Shown: positions 1-9,540, counted from the first letter of the stretch. The stretch: DNA of 64,000 nucleotides from Butyrivibrio proteoclasticus (GCF_900115735.1 NZ_FOXO01000016.1:1-64000); one strand, 5' to 3'. The notes: a model not told the origin generated them from the sequence alone. Numbers and translations are program-made.

Positions 1-159
1 GAAGACATGAACTTCAGAAGATATTTGTATAAGGGGACGAAGAATGTTCTTGCACAAAGTGTGTTGCTTGCAATCGGATTCGATATCAATAAACTGCATC
101 ACAAGATCATGGCCGGCCGAACAGGAACTCATCTTTTTGAGCTAAAGAAAACGGCATAA
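1..159 (+). pseudogene. IS1182-type transposase, C-terminal end (cut by window edge)
   Basis: An open frame runs from the first base to a TAA at 157-159 and encodes 52 residues. The segment NVLAQSVLLAIGFDINKLHH followed by KI is the typical C-terminal signature of IS1182-family DDE transposases. The sequence before it lies outside the window, so I cannot tell whether the element is intact. It faces the convergent pflB gene, and the hairpin at 281-333 separates the two. The bases between 160 and 280 hold no gene that I can support; the right end of the IS should lie there, but the partner inverted repeat is not visible. Confidence 0.75.
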
Positions 160-280
160 TTTTTGATCCTTAAAAAACAAACTCCTGTATCTGATCCGAA
201 GATATCTTCGGACTATTAAGTTACTCTAAAAATATGAGATATGAGCAGAAAGCAGATATAAGTACCGATTTTTAGGCCTG

Positions 281-333
281 AAAAAGGGCCATCGCCCAGA
301 TGATTCAATCATCTAATGCGACAGCCCCTTTTT
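281..333. terminator. Bidirectional terminator between IS end and pflB
   Basis: A long hairpin reads with T-tracts on both sides. On the minus strand an A-run leads into GGGGCTGTCGC, an inner perfect 8-bp stem AGATGATT/AATCATCT, then GCGATGGCCC and TTTTT. It lies 14 bases past the pflB stop, where a terminator for that gene is expected. It can serve transcripts from either side. Confidence 0.75.
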
Positions 334-346
334 GTTTTTGTTTAAA

Positions 347-2611
347 TCAAAGTGCTGTATGGCATGTACGTGCGATAACGTCGAGCTGCTGCTCCTTAGT
401 AAGGTTGATGAACTTAACAGCGTATCCAGATACACGGATAGTGAAGTTAGCATACTCAGGCTTCTCAGGATGCTCCATAGCATCAATGAGCTTCTCCTTA
501 CCAAATACGTTAACGTTAAGGTGATGTGCACCCTGGTTGAAGTAACCATCAAGTACGTTAACAAGCTTATTTGCTCTCTCTTCGTCATCATGACCAAGAG
601 CGTTAGGATTCATTGTCTGTGTGTTTGAAATTCCATCAAGAGCGTACTCGTAAGGAATCTTAGCAACAGAGTTAAGTGATGAAAGAAGACCGTTCTTCTC
701 TGCACCGTATGATGGTGAAGCACCAGGAGCAAATGAAGCAAATGCTGGTCTTCCATCAGGTGTAGCACCTGTAGCCTTACCATAAACAACGTTTGAAGTA
801 ATTGTAAGGATAGATGTTGTAGGCTCTGAGTCACGGTATGTGTGATGCTTCTCGATCTTCTTCATGAATGTCTTAAGAAGCCATACAGCGATCTCATCAG
901 CTCTCTCATCATCGTTACCGTATCTTGGGAAGTCTCCCTCTACCTTGTAATCAATTACAAGACCGGACTCATCACGAACTGTTGAAACCTTAGCATACTT
1001 GATAGCTGAAAGTGAATCTACAACGTGTGAGAATCCTGCGATACCTGTAGCAAATGTACGTCTTACGTTTGTATCGATAAGAGCCATCTCAGCTGCTTCA
1101 TAGTAGTATTTATCATGCATATACTGGATGAGGTTGAGGATATTTACATAAAGTCCTGCAAGCCAATCCATCATGATATCGTATTTGTGCATAACTTCAT
1201 CATAGTCAAGGACATCTGATGTGATAGGAGCCATCTCAGGTCCAACCTGCATGTGCTTGCCATCTTTTGTAAGGAATTTCTCATCCTTACCGCCGTTGAT
1301 AGCGTAAAGAAGACACTTAGCAAGGTTTGCTCTGGCTCCGAAGAACTGCATTTCCTTACCTGTCTGTGTAGCAGATACGCAGCAGCAAATGCTATAGTCA
1401 TCGCCCCAGATAGGTCTCATAACATCATCGTTCTCGTACTGGATTGAAGATGTTGTAACTGAGATCTTAGCAGCATACTTCTTGAAAGTAGCTGGAAGCT
1501 TTGATGTGTAAAGAACAGTAAGGTTAGGCTCTGGTGAAGGTCCCATGTTCTCAAGTGTGTGGAGGAATCTGAAGTCGTTCTTTGTAACCATGTGACGACC
1601 ATCCATACCAAGTCCACCAACCTCAAGTGTTGCCCAAACTGGGTCTCCTGAGAAGAGGTTGTTGTATGAAGGGATACGAGCAAACTTAACCATTCTGAAC
1701 TTCATTGTCATGTGGTCGATAAGCTCCTGAGCCTGAGACTCTGTAAGAGTACCCTCTTTAATATCTCTCTCAATATAGATATCAAGGAATGTTGAAACAC
1801 GTCCAACAGACATAGCAGCACCGTTCTGAGTCTTGATAGCTGCAAGATATCCAAAGTAAAGCCACTGAACAGCTTCTTTTGCATTCTTAGCTGGCTGTGA
1901 AATATCGAATCCGTATACAGCAGCCATTTCTTTCATTCCCTTAAGAGCTCTGATCTGCTCTGAGATCTCTTCTCTCTGACGAATGATGTGATCAAGCATT
2001 GTGCCGTCACCGCAGTTGTTGAAATCTTCCTGCTTTTTCTTGATGAGGTAATCAATACCATAAAGAGCTACTCTTCTGTAGTCGCCTACGATACGTCCAC
2101 GGCCGTATGTATCTGGAAGACCAGTTACGATGTGGCTGTGTCTGGCTGCTCTCATCTCAGGTGTGTAAGCATCAAATACTGCCTGGTTGTGTGTCTTGTG
2201 GTACTCTGTGAAGATCTTGTGGAACTTCTCATTTACCTTGTAACCATATGTTTCAGCAGCTTCTTCTGCCATCTTGATTCCACCGTAAGGCATGAATGCT
2301 CTCTTAAGTGGCTTGTCTGTCTGAAGACCAACGATCTGCTCAAGGTCCTTCATAGACTCATCGATGTATCCAGGGCCATAAGCTGTAAGGCTTGATACAA
2401 CTTCTGTCTCGCACTCGAGAACTCCGCCCTTTTCACGTTCCTGTTTCTGAAGCTCCTGAAGCTTGCCCCAGAGCTTATCTGTAGCTTCTGTTGGGCCTGC
2501 AAGGAAGCTTTCGTCTCCATCATATGGTGTGTAGTTGTTCTGAATGAAGTCTCTTACATTAACGTCATCCAGCCAGTGGGTTCCTTTAAAACCTCTCCAT
2601 GCTTCGTTCAT
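347..2611 (-). CDS. pflB: Pyruvate formate-lyase (formate C-acetyltransferase)
   Basis: This is a cytosolic glycyl-radical enzyme that converts pyruvate and CoA to acetyl-CoA and formate, a core step of mixed-acid and butyrate fermentation. The 754 residues match the usual family length. The active-site cysteine segment [10 protein letters not shown] lies near residue 410, followed by the family-typical run [12 protein letters not shown]. The glycyl-radical loop RVSGYAVKF near the C-terminus places the radical at about Gly729. The ATG is preceded by GAGAGGAG with good spacing. The gene has its own upstream region with a perfect FNR-type site (2706-2719) and a terminator at 281-333, so it is probably transcribed alone. 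The activating enzyme pflA is encoded upstream, separated by a rhamnosidase gene. Identification is very secure. Confidence 0.98.
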   Translation of the reverse strand: MNEAWRGFKGTHWLDDVNVRDFIQNNYTPYDGDESFLAGPTEATDKLWGKLQELQKQEREKGGVLECETEVVSSLTAYGPGYIDESMKDLEQIVGLQTDKPLKRAFMPYGGIKMAEEAAETYGYKVNEKFHKIFTEYHKTHNQAVFDAYTPEMRAARHSHIVTGLPDTYGRGRIVGDYRRVALYGIDYLIKKKQEDFNNCGDGTMLDHIIRQREEISEQIRALKGMKEMAAVYGFDISQPAKNAKEAVQWLYFGYLAAIKTQNGAAMSVGRVSTFLDIYIERDIKEGTLTESQAQELIDHMTMKFRMVKFARIPSYNNLFSGDPVWATLEVGGLGMDGRHMVTKNDFRFLHTLENMGPSPEPNLTVLYTSKLPATFKKYAAKISVTTSSIQYENDDVMRPIWGDDYSICCCVSATQTGKEMQFFGARANLAKCLLYAINGGKDEKFLTKDGKHMQVGPEMAPITSDVLDYDEVMHKYDIMMDWLAGLYVNILNLIQYMHDKYYYEAAEMALIDTNVRRTFATGIAGFSHVVDSLSAIKYAKVSTVRDESGLVIDYKVEGDFPRYGNDDERADEIAVWLLKTFMKKIEKHHTYRDSEPTTSILTITSNVVYGKATGATPDGRPAFASFAPGASPSYGAEKNGLLSSLNSVAKIPYEYALDGISNTQTMNPNALGHDDEERANKLVNVLDGYFNQGAHHLNVNVFGKEKLIDAMEHPEKPEYANFTIRVSGYAVKFINLTKEQQLDVIARTCHTAL

Positions 2612-2677
2612 AATGTACTCCTCTCAAAAAGCAATAACATTGTTTGTTAATTATTTATCTAGTCATTTACGAAGCAT

Positions 2678-2719
2678 ATATTAACACCTAGCCACAGAGT
2701 GAACATTGATTACAATCAA
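2678..2719 (-). promoter_or_regulatory. FNR-type site and candidate class II promoter of pflB
   Basis: Positions 2706-2719 read TTGAT-TACA-ATCAA, a perfect match to the FNR consensus. On the minus strand a candidate -10 box TAATAT lies at 2683-2678. If that is the -10, transcription starts near 2671 and the FNR site is centred at -41.5, the classic class II activator position. The site is seen directly; the choice of -10 is mine. The remaining bases between 2612 and 2832 are AT-rich and hold no gene. Confidence 0.7.
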
Positions 2720-2832
2720 GTTTTTATTTATTTTTTATTTTTCACAAAAAGTTCAAAATTTTCTCAGATCACCACCAAAATGCTCCACTGCTGCAAAACA
2801 GAAGTCAGCACCAAAATGATCAAAAGGCTATC

Positions 2833-5511
2833 TCACTGCCTGTAAGAAGCTTTGATTTCATAGTTTCCTTTTGAGAATGTTCTTTTCACAAGTTCGTCAA
2901 AAGAGATACTATCACCATTTAATGTAATGTCAGTGATTTCCTTGTCAGGTACAAATACAGCTTCACCATCAAATGGCACAGTAAATGAATAAGTTACTGT
3001 GTCGTTATTAATTTCCCATCCTGACTCATATTTACCAACCGGCATGTCAACAGAAGCTCTCGCAAAGCTTAATCTCTCGTCAACATGCGGAGTTATACAT
3101 ACTTTTTTGCCTGCAACATGATCTTCATCAACACTTATGCCGCAAACCATTGTATATATCCACTCAACAATTGCACCATATGCATAATGGTTCAAGCTGT
3201 TCATCTCAGTTCCGCTTATACTTCCATCAGGCAAAAGAGAATTCCATCTTTCCCAAATGGTTGTAGCTCCAAGATTCACTTCATAGAGCCAGCTAGGATA
3301 ATCCTCATTTAAAAGAAGTGTAAATGCCTCTTTTGCGTGTCCCGTCTTAGTTAGAGCGCTGCACAGAAATGTCGTACCCACAAATCCTGTTGCAAGGTGA
3401 TATTTCCATTTTTTCAAAATCTCTATCAGATTGTTTCCGGCTACTTCCGTTTCATCTTCGTCAAAAACATCAAACCATATAGCTATAGCGTAAGCTGTCT
3501 GAGTGTTTATACTGATAGTCCCATTGCCGGTCCTATACTTGTCCCTTATAGCCTTCCTTACCTCAAGTGAACGAACATGATACTTTTCCGCATCTTCTTT
3601 TTTTCCAAGTATTGCTGCTGCCTTTGAAGTAATCTCAAGGGAAGTCATGTAATAGACTGATGAAACAAAGTATTTATCGGTTCCACCTTCTAGGTTATCC
3701 ATTCCGGCTGCATCGCCCTCAACGTCAAGAGACAGCCAGTCTCCAAAATGGAATCCGCAGTCCCATAATCTCTTACCCTGACAATGCTCTTCCTCCATAT
3801 GGATCATGAAATCGCACCAGGCCTTCATATTTGCATACTGCTCAGAAAGCCATACTTTATTTCCATAGTGTAGATACATGTTCCAAGGAATAATTACAGC
3901 AGCATCTCCCCAAACGCTGGAGCCTGCCTCTCCCCACTTATCTTCTGTAAGGTCATGTTCAGGCTCAGCCATTTTTTCTCTTCCAATGGTAAGTACATCA
4001 GGAACCACATAGGGAACTGCTCCATTTTTCTCCCCCTGCTCAAAAAGCATATCTTTCAAATACTTTCTAAAGAAGGAAGGTGTCTCCATGTGATAGGAAG
4101 CAGAACCTGAAAAGATCTGTGCATCCCCGGTCCATCCACATCTCTCATCTCTCTGTGGGCAATCAGTTGGAATGTCTACAAAGTTATCTTTTTGGCTCCA
4201 CTTGGTATTGGAAATCAGCCTGTTTATCTTTTCATTTGAAGTCTCAATGAAACCAGTCTCTGCAATATCGGAATACAGTGCTACTGCCTCAAAATCAGCT
4301 CTCTTAATTTCCTCAAGGGTCATGCCTGAAACTTTTACATATCTAAATCCAAAGAAAGTAAAATGGGCTCTGGCCCTGTCTTTATCGCCCGAACTGATAT
4401 AAGTATACTTTGCCTCTGCGGTGCGAAGATTATCCCTGTAAAAGTTTCCCTTTTGCAAAACTTCGCCATATTCAAGGACTACTCTGTTATCCTTTTCTGT
4501 TTCATTGGTAAACTCAACCCATCCGCTTATTTCCTGGCCAAAGTCAATTACATACTCACCTGCTGGAGTCAACAGGATCTCACTAGGTTTTATCCTTTCA
4601 TGGGCGCGGAGCGGTGTTCCTATCATTGGAGTAAGTTTTCCAACCGGCTCTTTAGCCGCTACTGCTTTTGAAACTTCTCTTCCCTGTGCACCCAAGATAT
4701 TCTTTTGTTTTCTAAAATCCCAAACCTCACCATCATATATTCCTGAAGATGCAACAGGTGACTTCAAGCAATCCCAGCTTTCATCAGTACATATACGCTT
4801 CTCAAAGCCATCACCCGATAGGATCATATCTGCTATCAGCAAAAATTTATCGCCATAATACTCACACATCTGCCCATAAGCCATATAGCCGAATTTACCT
4901 TTATACCAGCCATTTGCAAGATATACAGTTACAGTATTTTCCCCTTCTTTTAAAAGTTTTCCAATATCATAGGTCTGGTACTGTATCCAATATCTGTAAT
5001 CTGTAAAATATGGTGTAAGGTAGTCGTTACCTACTTTCTGCCCATTAATGTAAGCTTCATATAATCCGAGTCCACATATATACAGTCTGGTTTTTTTTAT
5101 TTTCTCAAGCTCATCCTTTGTAAGTGAAAAGACCTTTCGCATAACCGGATGCAATTCATGCGAAAACTTTGGTGTTATCCACATTCCACTGAATTGTCCA
5201 TCGGGATGTCCACCTTCAAAAGAGCTTACTCCACTTTCACAGTAGTCTCCCGCATCATCCGTCACGCATACTTTCCAGTAATATGTTTTTCCTGCATCAC
5301 AAATAAATTCAGGATGATATGGGCTTGCTATCTCACTGCTCTCTTCCTGGTGGATAACCTTTTCAATTTTGTCATCTTCCGCGATGATAAACCTGGTCTT
5401 AACACTTTTTGTTCCAAGTGTCTCTACGCACTTCCATGTAAAAACTATATCTTCCAGACTTATACCTATTGGATTAAACTGATAGTTACATTTTTGATCA
5501 ACGATTTTCAT
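2833..5511 (-). CDS. Alpha-L-rhamnosidase, GH78 family
   Basis: This enzyme releases terminal L-rhamnose from plant glycosides or rhamnogalacturonan-type oligosaccharides. The 892 residues contain the N-terminal beta-sandwich modules (for example GGHPDGQFSGMWITP near residue 100) and an (alpha/alpha)6 catalytic domain with the GH78 signature DCPQRDERCGWTGDAQ near residue 449. Later motifs SSVWGDAAV and ATTIWERWNS also fit the family. No signal peptide is visible, so it should act on imported oligosaccharides in the cytoplasm. The ATG lies eight bases past the pflA stop, and its GAGGGTG ribosome site overlaps that stop codon, so translation is probably coupled to pflA. A sugar hydrolase between pflA and pflB is unusual. 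Confidence 0.93.
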   Translation of the reverse strand: MKIVDQKCNYQFNPIGISLEDIVFTWKCVETLGTKSVKTRFIIAEDDKIEKVIHQEESSEIASPYHPEFICDAGKTYYWKVCVTDDAGDYCESGVSSFEGGHPDGQFSGMWITPKFSHELHPVMRKVFSLTKDELEKIKKTRLYICGLGLYEAYINGQKVGNDYLTPYFTDYRYWIQYQTYDIGKLLKEGENTVTVYLANGWYKGKFGYMAYGQMCEYYGDKFLLIADMILSGDGFEKRICTDESWDCLKSPVASSGIYDGEVWDFRKQKNILGAQGREVSKAVAAKEPVGKLTPMIGTPLRAHERIKPSEILLTPAGEYVIDFGQEISGWVEFTNETEKDNRVVLEYGEVLQKGNFYRDNLRTAEAKYTYISSGDKDRARAHFTFFGFRYVKVSGMTLEEIKRADFEAVALYSDIAETGFIETSNEKINRLISNTKWSQKDNFVDIPTDCPQRDERCGWTGDAQIFSGSASYHMETPSFFRKYLKDMLFEQGEKNGAVPYVVPDVLTIGREKMAEPEHDLTEDKWGEAGSSVWGDAAVIIPWNMYLHYGNKVWLSEQYANMKAWCDFMIHMEEEHCQGKRLWDCGFHFGDWLSLDVEGDAAGMDNLEGGTDKYFVSSVYYMTSLEITSKAAAILGKKEDAEKYHVRSLEVRKAIRDKYRTGNGTISINTQTAYAIAIWFDVFDEDETEVAGNNLIEILKKWKYHLATGFVGTTFLCSALTKTGHAKEAFTLLLNEDYPSWLYEVNLGATTIWERWNSLLPDGSISGTEMNSLNHYAYGAIVEWIYTMVCGISVDEDHVAGKKVCITPHVDERLSFARASVDMPVGKYESGWEINNDTVTYSFTVPFDGEAVFVPDKEITDITLNGDSISFDELVKRTFSKGNYEIKASYRQ

Positions 5512-5518
5512 GTCACCC

Positions 5519-6253
5519 TCAGTCCCTTTGTCCGTTCAATATCTCTCTTGCGTTATCTACTCTCTCCTGTGAAGGAGACTCAACTCCTTCGAGCTGGTAT
5601 GGAATACCAAGCTCTTTAAATTTCATCTGTCCCATGGAATGATATGGGAGAACTTCTACCCTTTGTACATTAGAGAATTTCTCAATAAACTTTCTTGTTT
5701 CTCTCAAGTAGTTGTCGTCATCTGTGATTCCCGGCACAAGCACGTGGCGGATCCAGATTGGTTTTTTAATCTCATCAAGGTACTCAAAGCACTCTTTGAT
5801 ATTGTCATTAGGAAGACCTGTAAGTTTAATGTGCTCTTCCCTGTCGATATGCTTGATATCTACAAGGAGCAGGTCTGTATACTCCATAAGCTCTTTAAAC
5901 TTTGAAAAGAAAGGCTCCTCTTTTGTAAATGGCTGCGCAGCAGTGTCGATACAGGTATTGATTCCGCGCTCTTTCGCCTTTTTGAACAATTCCAAGAGAA
6001 AGTCTATCTGAAGAAGTGGCTCTCCGCCACTTACTGTTATTCCACCATCTTCACCCCAGTAGCTTCTGTATCTTTCTGCAAAATCAAGAACTTCATCTGC
6101 AGTCCTGAGGTCGTCTGATTCAGGATTCCAGGTATCTACGTTATGACAATATTTACATCTGAGATTACACCCTTTTAAAAATACTATAAATCTTATTCCG
6201 GGTCCGTCTACTGAACCAAAAGTTTCAATTGAATGAATTCTTCCCTTTACCAT
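5519..6253 (-). CDS. pflA: Pyruvate formate-lyase activating enzyme (radical SAM)
   Basis: This radical SAM enzyme generates the glycyl radical on PflB under anaerobic conditions. The cluster motif is CNLRCKYCHN (CX3CX2C), preceded by the N-terminal signature FGSVDGPGIRFIVFLKGC. The SAM-binding GGE segment VSGGEPLLQ is present. The length of 244 residues fits the family. I chose the ATG of MVKGRIHS because AGGAG lies four bases upstream; the longer open frame from 6310 has a hydrophobic leader without a ribosome site. The stop lies just before the rhamnosidase start, so the two are probably cotranscribed from the FNR-like gene side. Confidence 0.96.
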   Translation of the reverse strand: MVKGRIHSIETFGSVDGPGIRFIVFLKGCNLRCKYCHNVDTWNPESDDLRTADEVLDFAERYRSYWGEDGGITVSGGEPLLQIDFLLELFKKAKERGINTCIDTAAQPFTKEEPFFSKFKELMEYTDLLLVDIKHIDREEHIKLTGLPNDNIKECFEYLDEIKKPIWIRHVLVPGITDDDNYLRETRKFIEKFSNVQRVEVLPYHSMGQMKFKELGIPYQLEGVESPSQERVDNAREILNGQRD

Positions 6254-6277
6254 AATACTCCTTACTAAATAACACAA

Positions 6278-6309
6278 TGTTGCAGACAAATATAGATTTA
6301 TCTGCAACA
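6278..6309 (-). repeat. Stem-loop between FNR-like gene and pflA
   Basis: Two 14-base arms (6278-6291 and 6296-6309, core TTGCAGA) surround a four-base loop and match at all but one position, which can form a G-U pair. No T-tract follows, so a simple terminator is unlikely. It fills most of the gap between the regulator gene stop and the pflA ribosome site and could be a processing or stability element, or an operator. Confidence 0.6.
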
Positions 6310-6313
6310 ATAA

Positions 6314-7087
6314 TTACTGCGAAATATATATTTCTCTCAACGTATCTCTGTCGAGCACCTTGATCCTTGCATGTCCCAGTCTCTCGATCAGTCTCATTTT
6401 TTCCATTTCTCTAAGTTTCCTGCTGACCGTTTCTGTTCTAAGGTTGACACTTGCAGCAATATCGTCGAGCTTTAATACTATATCATCTGATGGGCTTCTG
6501 TCTACTCTATACATCAAAAATCCTGCAAGCCTTGCCATTGGGTCTTTTGTGGATAAAAGCATGTTTCGTTCATTGGCATCATGCAGCTTCTTACTGAGAA
6601 GAATTATGATATTCATCGCTGCTGTCGGATTGTCTACAACTTTTATGAAGTCATCTCTATGAATAAGACAGATAGAAGCATTTGTAAGACACACCGCAGA
6701 GTATGGATAAATACTTCCATCAAGGAACATGCCTTCCCATATTATGTCATGATCTGCAAGAATTGTTATGATCTGTTCCCTTCCAAGTGAATCATATCGG
6801 CAAAGCTTAACTCTTCCTTTTCGTATTATACATATGGAATCAACAGGTTCACCTTCCCTAAAAAGATAACTATTCTTTTTTAGGGTTTCATGAATAGAAT
6901 GCTCCATTAGGCTTACCTGCGCATTTACAGGAAGTCCTTCAATAAGTGGAACGCTCTCAGTACAAAAACCTCCGCACTCCTCACAGATATTTAAACCAAT
7001 GATTCCTCTTTTCAGCTCCTCGCCATGATCTTCTTTCTGATATATGCCCCTTTGTTTATTATCTTTGTTATCAAAACTACTTTTCAT
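6314..7087 (-). CDS. FNR-like oxygen-responsive transcription regulator (Crp/Fnr family)
   Basis: This 257-residue protein has an N-terminal cyclic-nucleotide-like sensor domain (roughly 50-165) and a C-terminal winged HTH (roughly 185-250). Three cysteines lie near the N-terminus (Cys35, Cys38, Cys42, in CEECGGFC), and Cys140 in ASICLIHRDDF aligns with Escherichia coli FNR Cys122. This set suits a redox-sensitive [4Fe-4S] cluster, although the spacing differs from E. coli. The recognition helix TETVSRKL keeps the Glu-x-x-Ser-Arg pattern that reads TTGAT half-sites, and such a site lies upstream of pflB. The gene stands directly upstream of pflA. Oxygen sensing is inferred from these residues; the family assignment is firm. 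Confidence 0.85.
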   Translation of the reverse strand: MKSSFDNKDNKQRGIYQKEDHGEELKRGIIGLNICEECGGFCTESVPLIEGLPVNAQVSLMEHSIHETLKKNSYLFREGEPVDSICIIRKGRVKLCRYDSLGREQIITILADHDIIWEGMFLDGSIYPYSAVCLTNASICLIHRDDFIKVVDNPTAAMNIIILLSKKLHDANERNMLLSTKDPMARLAGFLMYRVDRSPSDDIVLKLDDIAASVNLRTETVSRKLREMEKMRLIERLGHARIKVLDRDTLREIYISQ

Positions 7088-7114
7088 ATACTATAACCTG
7101 ACTGTACATAGCCA

Positions 7115-7675
7115 TCACTTTTTTACCCACATATAGCAATATGCCTGTGTCCTGACTGCAAAAGCCTCTGTTTCAAGAAGTTTTTTCACCTCTTCTTTGG
7201 TATACCACCCCGGAACTATCTCTTCCTGTGTAGATGTACTCTTTGAAAAAGTTCCATCAGCCACTCCTACGCAGCACGCATTTCTTTCATTTGAAAACCC
7301 TATTGCACTATAGCACTTTCCCCACCATTCATCTATACGCACAATGTCGAGTCCTGTTTCCTCTTTAAGTTCTCGCCTTGCGGCCTGTTCCCTGTTCTCG
7401 CCTTCATCGATGAGTCCGGCCGGAAAATTGTAAACCCACTCTCCCGGAGCCATTCTGAATTCTTTATTGATAAGTATTTTTTCTCCGGTTACGTCATGCA
7501 TAATTATTGCAACTGCATCTTCTTTGGGATTACTTAAGTCTTCTCTGCTCTTAAGATCCGGGTTTCTGCTTATCATCTCATAAACTTTTTCCTGTTCATC
7601 CACTGTTTTGTAGTGAATATCATATCGTGTGATAAACTTGCCCTGTTCTTTTTTCTCTAAAAACTCAAACTCCAT
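7115..7675 (-). CDS. NUDIX hydrolase, ADP-ribose pyrophosphatase-like
   Basis: The protein has 186 residues and a complete Nudix box, GLIDEGENREQAARRELKEE followed by TGL, which binds Mg2+ and carries the catalytic glutamates. The general layout, with an N-terminal beta-strand region before the box, resembles ADP-ribose pyrophosphatases that remove nucleoside diphosphate derivatives. It ends 27 bases before the FNR-like gene and starts just after the Na/Pi cotransporter gene, so it is likely in one transcription unit with them. The exact substrate cannot be read from the sequence. Confidence 0.85.
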   Translation of the reverse strand: MEFEFLEKKEQGKFITRYDIHYKTVDEQEKVYEMISRNPDLKSREDLSNPKEDAVAIIMHDVTGEKILINKEFRMAPGEWVYNFPAGLIDEGENREQAARRELKEETGLDIVRIDEWWGKCYSAIGFSNERNACCVGVADGTFSKSTSTQEEIVPGWYTKEEVKKLLETEAFAVRTQAYCYMWVKK

Positions 7676-7693
7676 AGCCTATTTTTCCCTGAA

Positions 7694-9487
7694 TTAGTAT
7701 TTTACAGCCGGCAGTCTGTACTTTCTCTCATAGAAATCAACAGCCTGCTCAAATCCATCATTCTTCTCTGCCTTAAGTGTCTCAAGATATCCATGAGCAA
7801 AATAGTTATCCTCATGAGATTCAATTATGCCAACAGCAATGTTACTGCAATGATCTGCGATTCTCTCGAAATCTGTACCGATATCGCTAAGGTCAAAGCC
7901 CTGTTCTATTGTACATTTCCCTTTACGGAGTCTTCTGATATGGCGACGCTTAACCTCTTTCTGGATCTCATCAATTGTCTCCTCAAGTGGTTCTATAGTC
8001 TTGGCAAGCTTGGCATCCTGATTGTCAAAAGCAGTAACTGAAGTATCTACGATATCGATTACAGCAGATGAATATATATCCATCTCAGCCTGCGCCTTTG
8101 GAGTAAACTTTCTGCCATTCTCCTCCATGTTTCCGGCTTTCTGGGCAATATTAAGAGCATGATCACTGATACGCTCATAGTCTGTAATACAATGCAAAAG
8201 AAGTGACAAAGTATGGCTGTCTTCCTGTCCAAGGTGATGAGAGTTTATCTTCATAAGGTATGTTCCAAGCTCATCCTCATACTTGTCGACCTGGCGCTCA
8301 AGATACTCAACTTCACCTGCAACTTCATCGTTATAATCTGTGATAAGTCCAATAGCCTTTTCCAGTGACTCTTTCGTCATCACTGCCATAGTAACGGCTG
8401 CCTGCCTTGCCTGTTCAAGAGCAAATGGAGGGTTTGACAAAAACAGTGGATCCAATGTGCGGATTCCCTGCATTTCCTCGTGCTCTTTCTTTTCCTTATC
8501 GTCGATAGGGATTGTCTTAAGAGCAAGGTTAACCAGAACACCCGAAAATGGCAGCATAAGTGGTGTTGCTACAAGGTTGATAAGTGTATGAATTCCGGCG
8601 ATTCCTGCCATTCCTATCTTTTCATCCATAAACTCAAAGTGGATAACTGCATTTAAGCTGTAGAAAATGATCATGAACAGAACTGCCTTTATTATATTGA
8701 AATAAAGGTGCATAAGAGCAGTTCTTTTACCGTTTTTATTGGCACCAAATGATGAAAGGATGGCCGTAATACATGTGCCTACTTCTGCGCCCACAACAAC
8801 AGGTATAGCAACAGAATGCTTAACCTTAACTGATAAAGATAAAGCCTGAAGCACACCGATAGTACCTGCTGAGCTCTGAATAAGCATTGTGAAAAGAATA
8901 CCTACCAGAAAACCAAGTATAGGATTTGAGAATGTTGTCAAAAGAGCTTTGAATTCTTCTACGTCCTTTAATGGAGATACCGCATCAGACATTGAGCTCA
9001 TTCCAAACATAAGTACTGCAAATCCCAGAAGGATTGTTCCGATATTTCTCTTTTTCTCATTTTTGGAAAACATATAGAGCCCAATTCCAATTATGGCCAA
9101 AAATGGCGTAAATGACTTGGGTTTTAAAAGATTTATAAAGAAGTTATCACTGCTGATCGCGTTCAATGAAAGAAGCCATGCTGTAAATGTAGTACCAAGA
9201 TTGGCACCAAGGATTACGTTAACGGCCTGCTTAAGAGTCATGATTCCTGAATTAACAAGACCTACAACCATTACGGTTGACGCAGATGATGATTGTACCA
9301 GTGCAGTTACTCCTACACCGAAAAGATACGCTATTACCGGATGCTTTGTGACCTTTGCAAGGACACTCTCAAGCTTTCCGCCGGCAGCCTTTGTAAGTCC
9401 GCCGCTCATTACATTCATTCCATAAAGGAACATCGCAAGACCACCTATGAGTCCTGCCACAAGTGTAAATAATTCTAGTGAGTCCAT
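7694..9487 (-). CDS. Na+/Pi cotransporter family protein with PhoU-like C-terminal domain
   Basis: This inner membrane protein of 597 residues probably imports phosphate with sodium, or exports it. The membrane half (about 1-330) contains the duplicated NptA-type repeat with the motifs ALVQSSSAST and MLIQSSAGT. The C-terminal half (about 350-590) is soluble, helical and PhoU-like, with HxxRI-type repeats such as YERISDHALNIA and FERIADHCSNIA. The ATG is preceded by CGGAGG at ideal distance. A structured leader is seen at 9498-9540. The direction of transport is not defined by the sequence. Confidence 0.92.
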   Translation of the reverse strand: MDSLELFTLVAGLIGGLAMFLYGMNVMSGGLTKAAGGKLESVLAKVTKHPVIAYLFGVGVTALVQSSSASTVMVVGLVNSGIMTLKQAVNVILGANLGTTFTAWLLSLNAISSDNFFINLLKPKSFTPFLAIIGIGLYMFSKNEKKRNIGTILLGFAVLMFGMSSMSDAVSPLKDVEEFKALLTTFSNPILGFLVGILFTMLIQSSAGTIGVLQALSLSVKVKHSVAIPVVVGAEVGTCITAILSSFGANKNGKRTALMHLYFNIIKAVLFMIIFYSLNAVIHFEFMDEKIGMAGIAGIHTLINLVATPLMLPFSGVLVNLALKTIPIDDKEKKEHEEMQGIRTLDPLFLSNPPFALEQARQAAVTMAVMTKESLEKAIGLITDYNDEVAGEVEYLERQVDKYEDELGTYLMKINSHHLGQEDSHTLSLLLHCITDYERISDHALNIAQKAGNMEENGRKFTPKAQAEMDIYSSAVIDIVDTSVTAFDNQDAKLAKTIEPLEETIDEIQKEVKRRHIRRLRKGKCTIEQGFDLSDIGTDFERIADHCSNIAVGIIESHEDNYFAHGYLETLKAEKNDGFEQAVDFYERKYRLPAVKY

Positions 9488-9497
9488 TTTACCTCCG

Positions 9498-9540
9498 ATA
9501 GATGCCCTCCCTTAAGAGTCCTCTAACTCTTTGCATCTAT
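9498..9540 (-). promoter_or_regulatory. Structured 5' leader of the Na/Pi cotransporter gene
   Basis: An 8-bp outer stem (ATAGATGC at 9498-9505, GCATCTAT at 9533-9540) encloses a 6-bp inner stem (AAGAGT at 9514-9519, ACTCTT at 9526-9531). On the mRNA the outer stem ends directly next to the ribosome site CGGAGG. It could tune translation. No known riboswitch class is recognised. Confidence 0.5.

Noticed and set aside
313..628. Short overlapping frames at the 3' end of pflB
   Set aside because: They are shadows of the pflB reading frame and of the terminator region.
5149..5619. Plus-strand open frame of 156 residues opposite the rhamnosidase and pflA
   Set aside because: It lies antisense to two well-identified genes, has no ribosome site, and its protein resembles nothing known to me.
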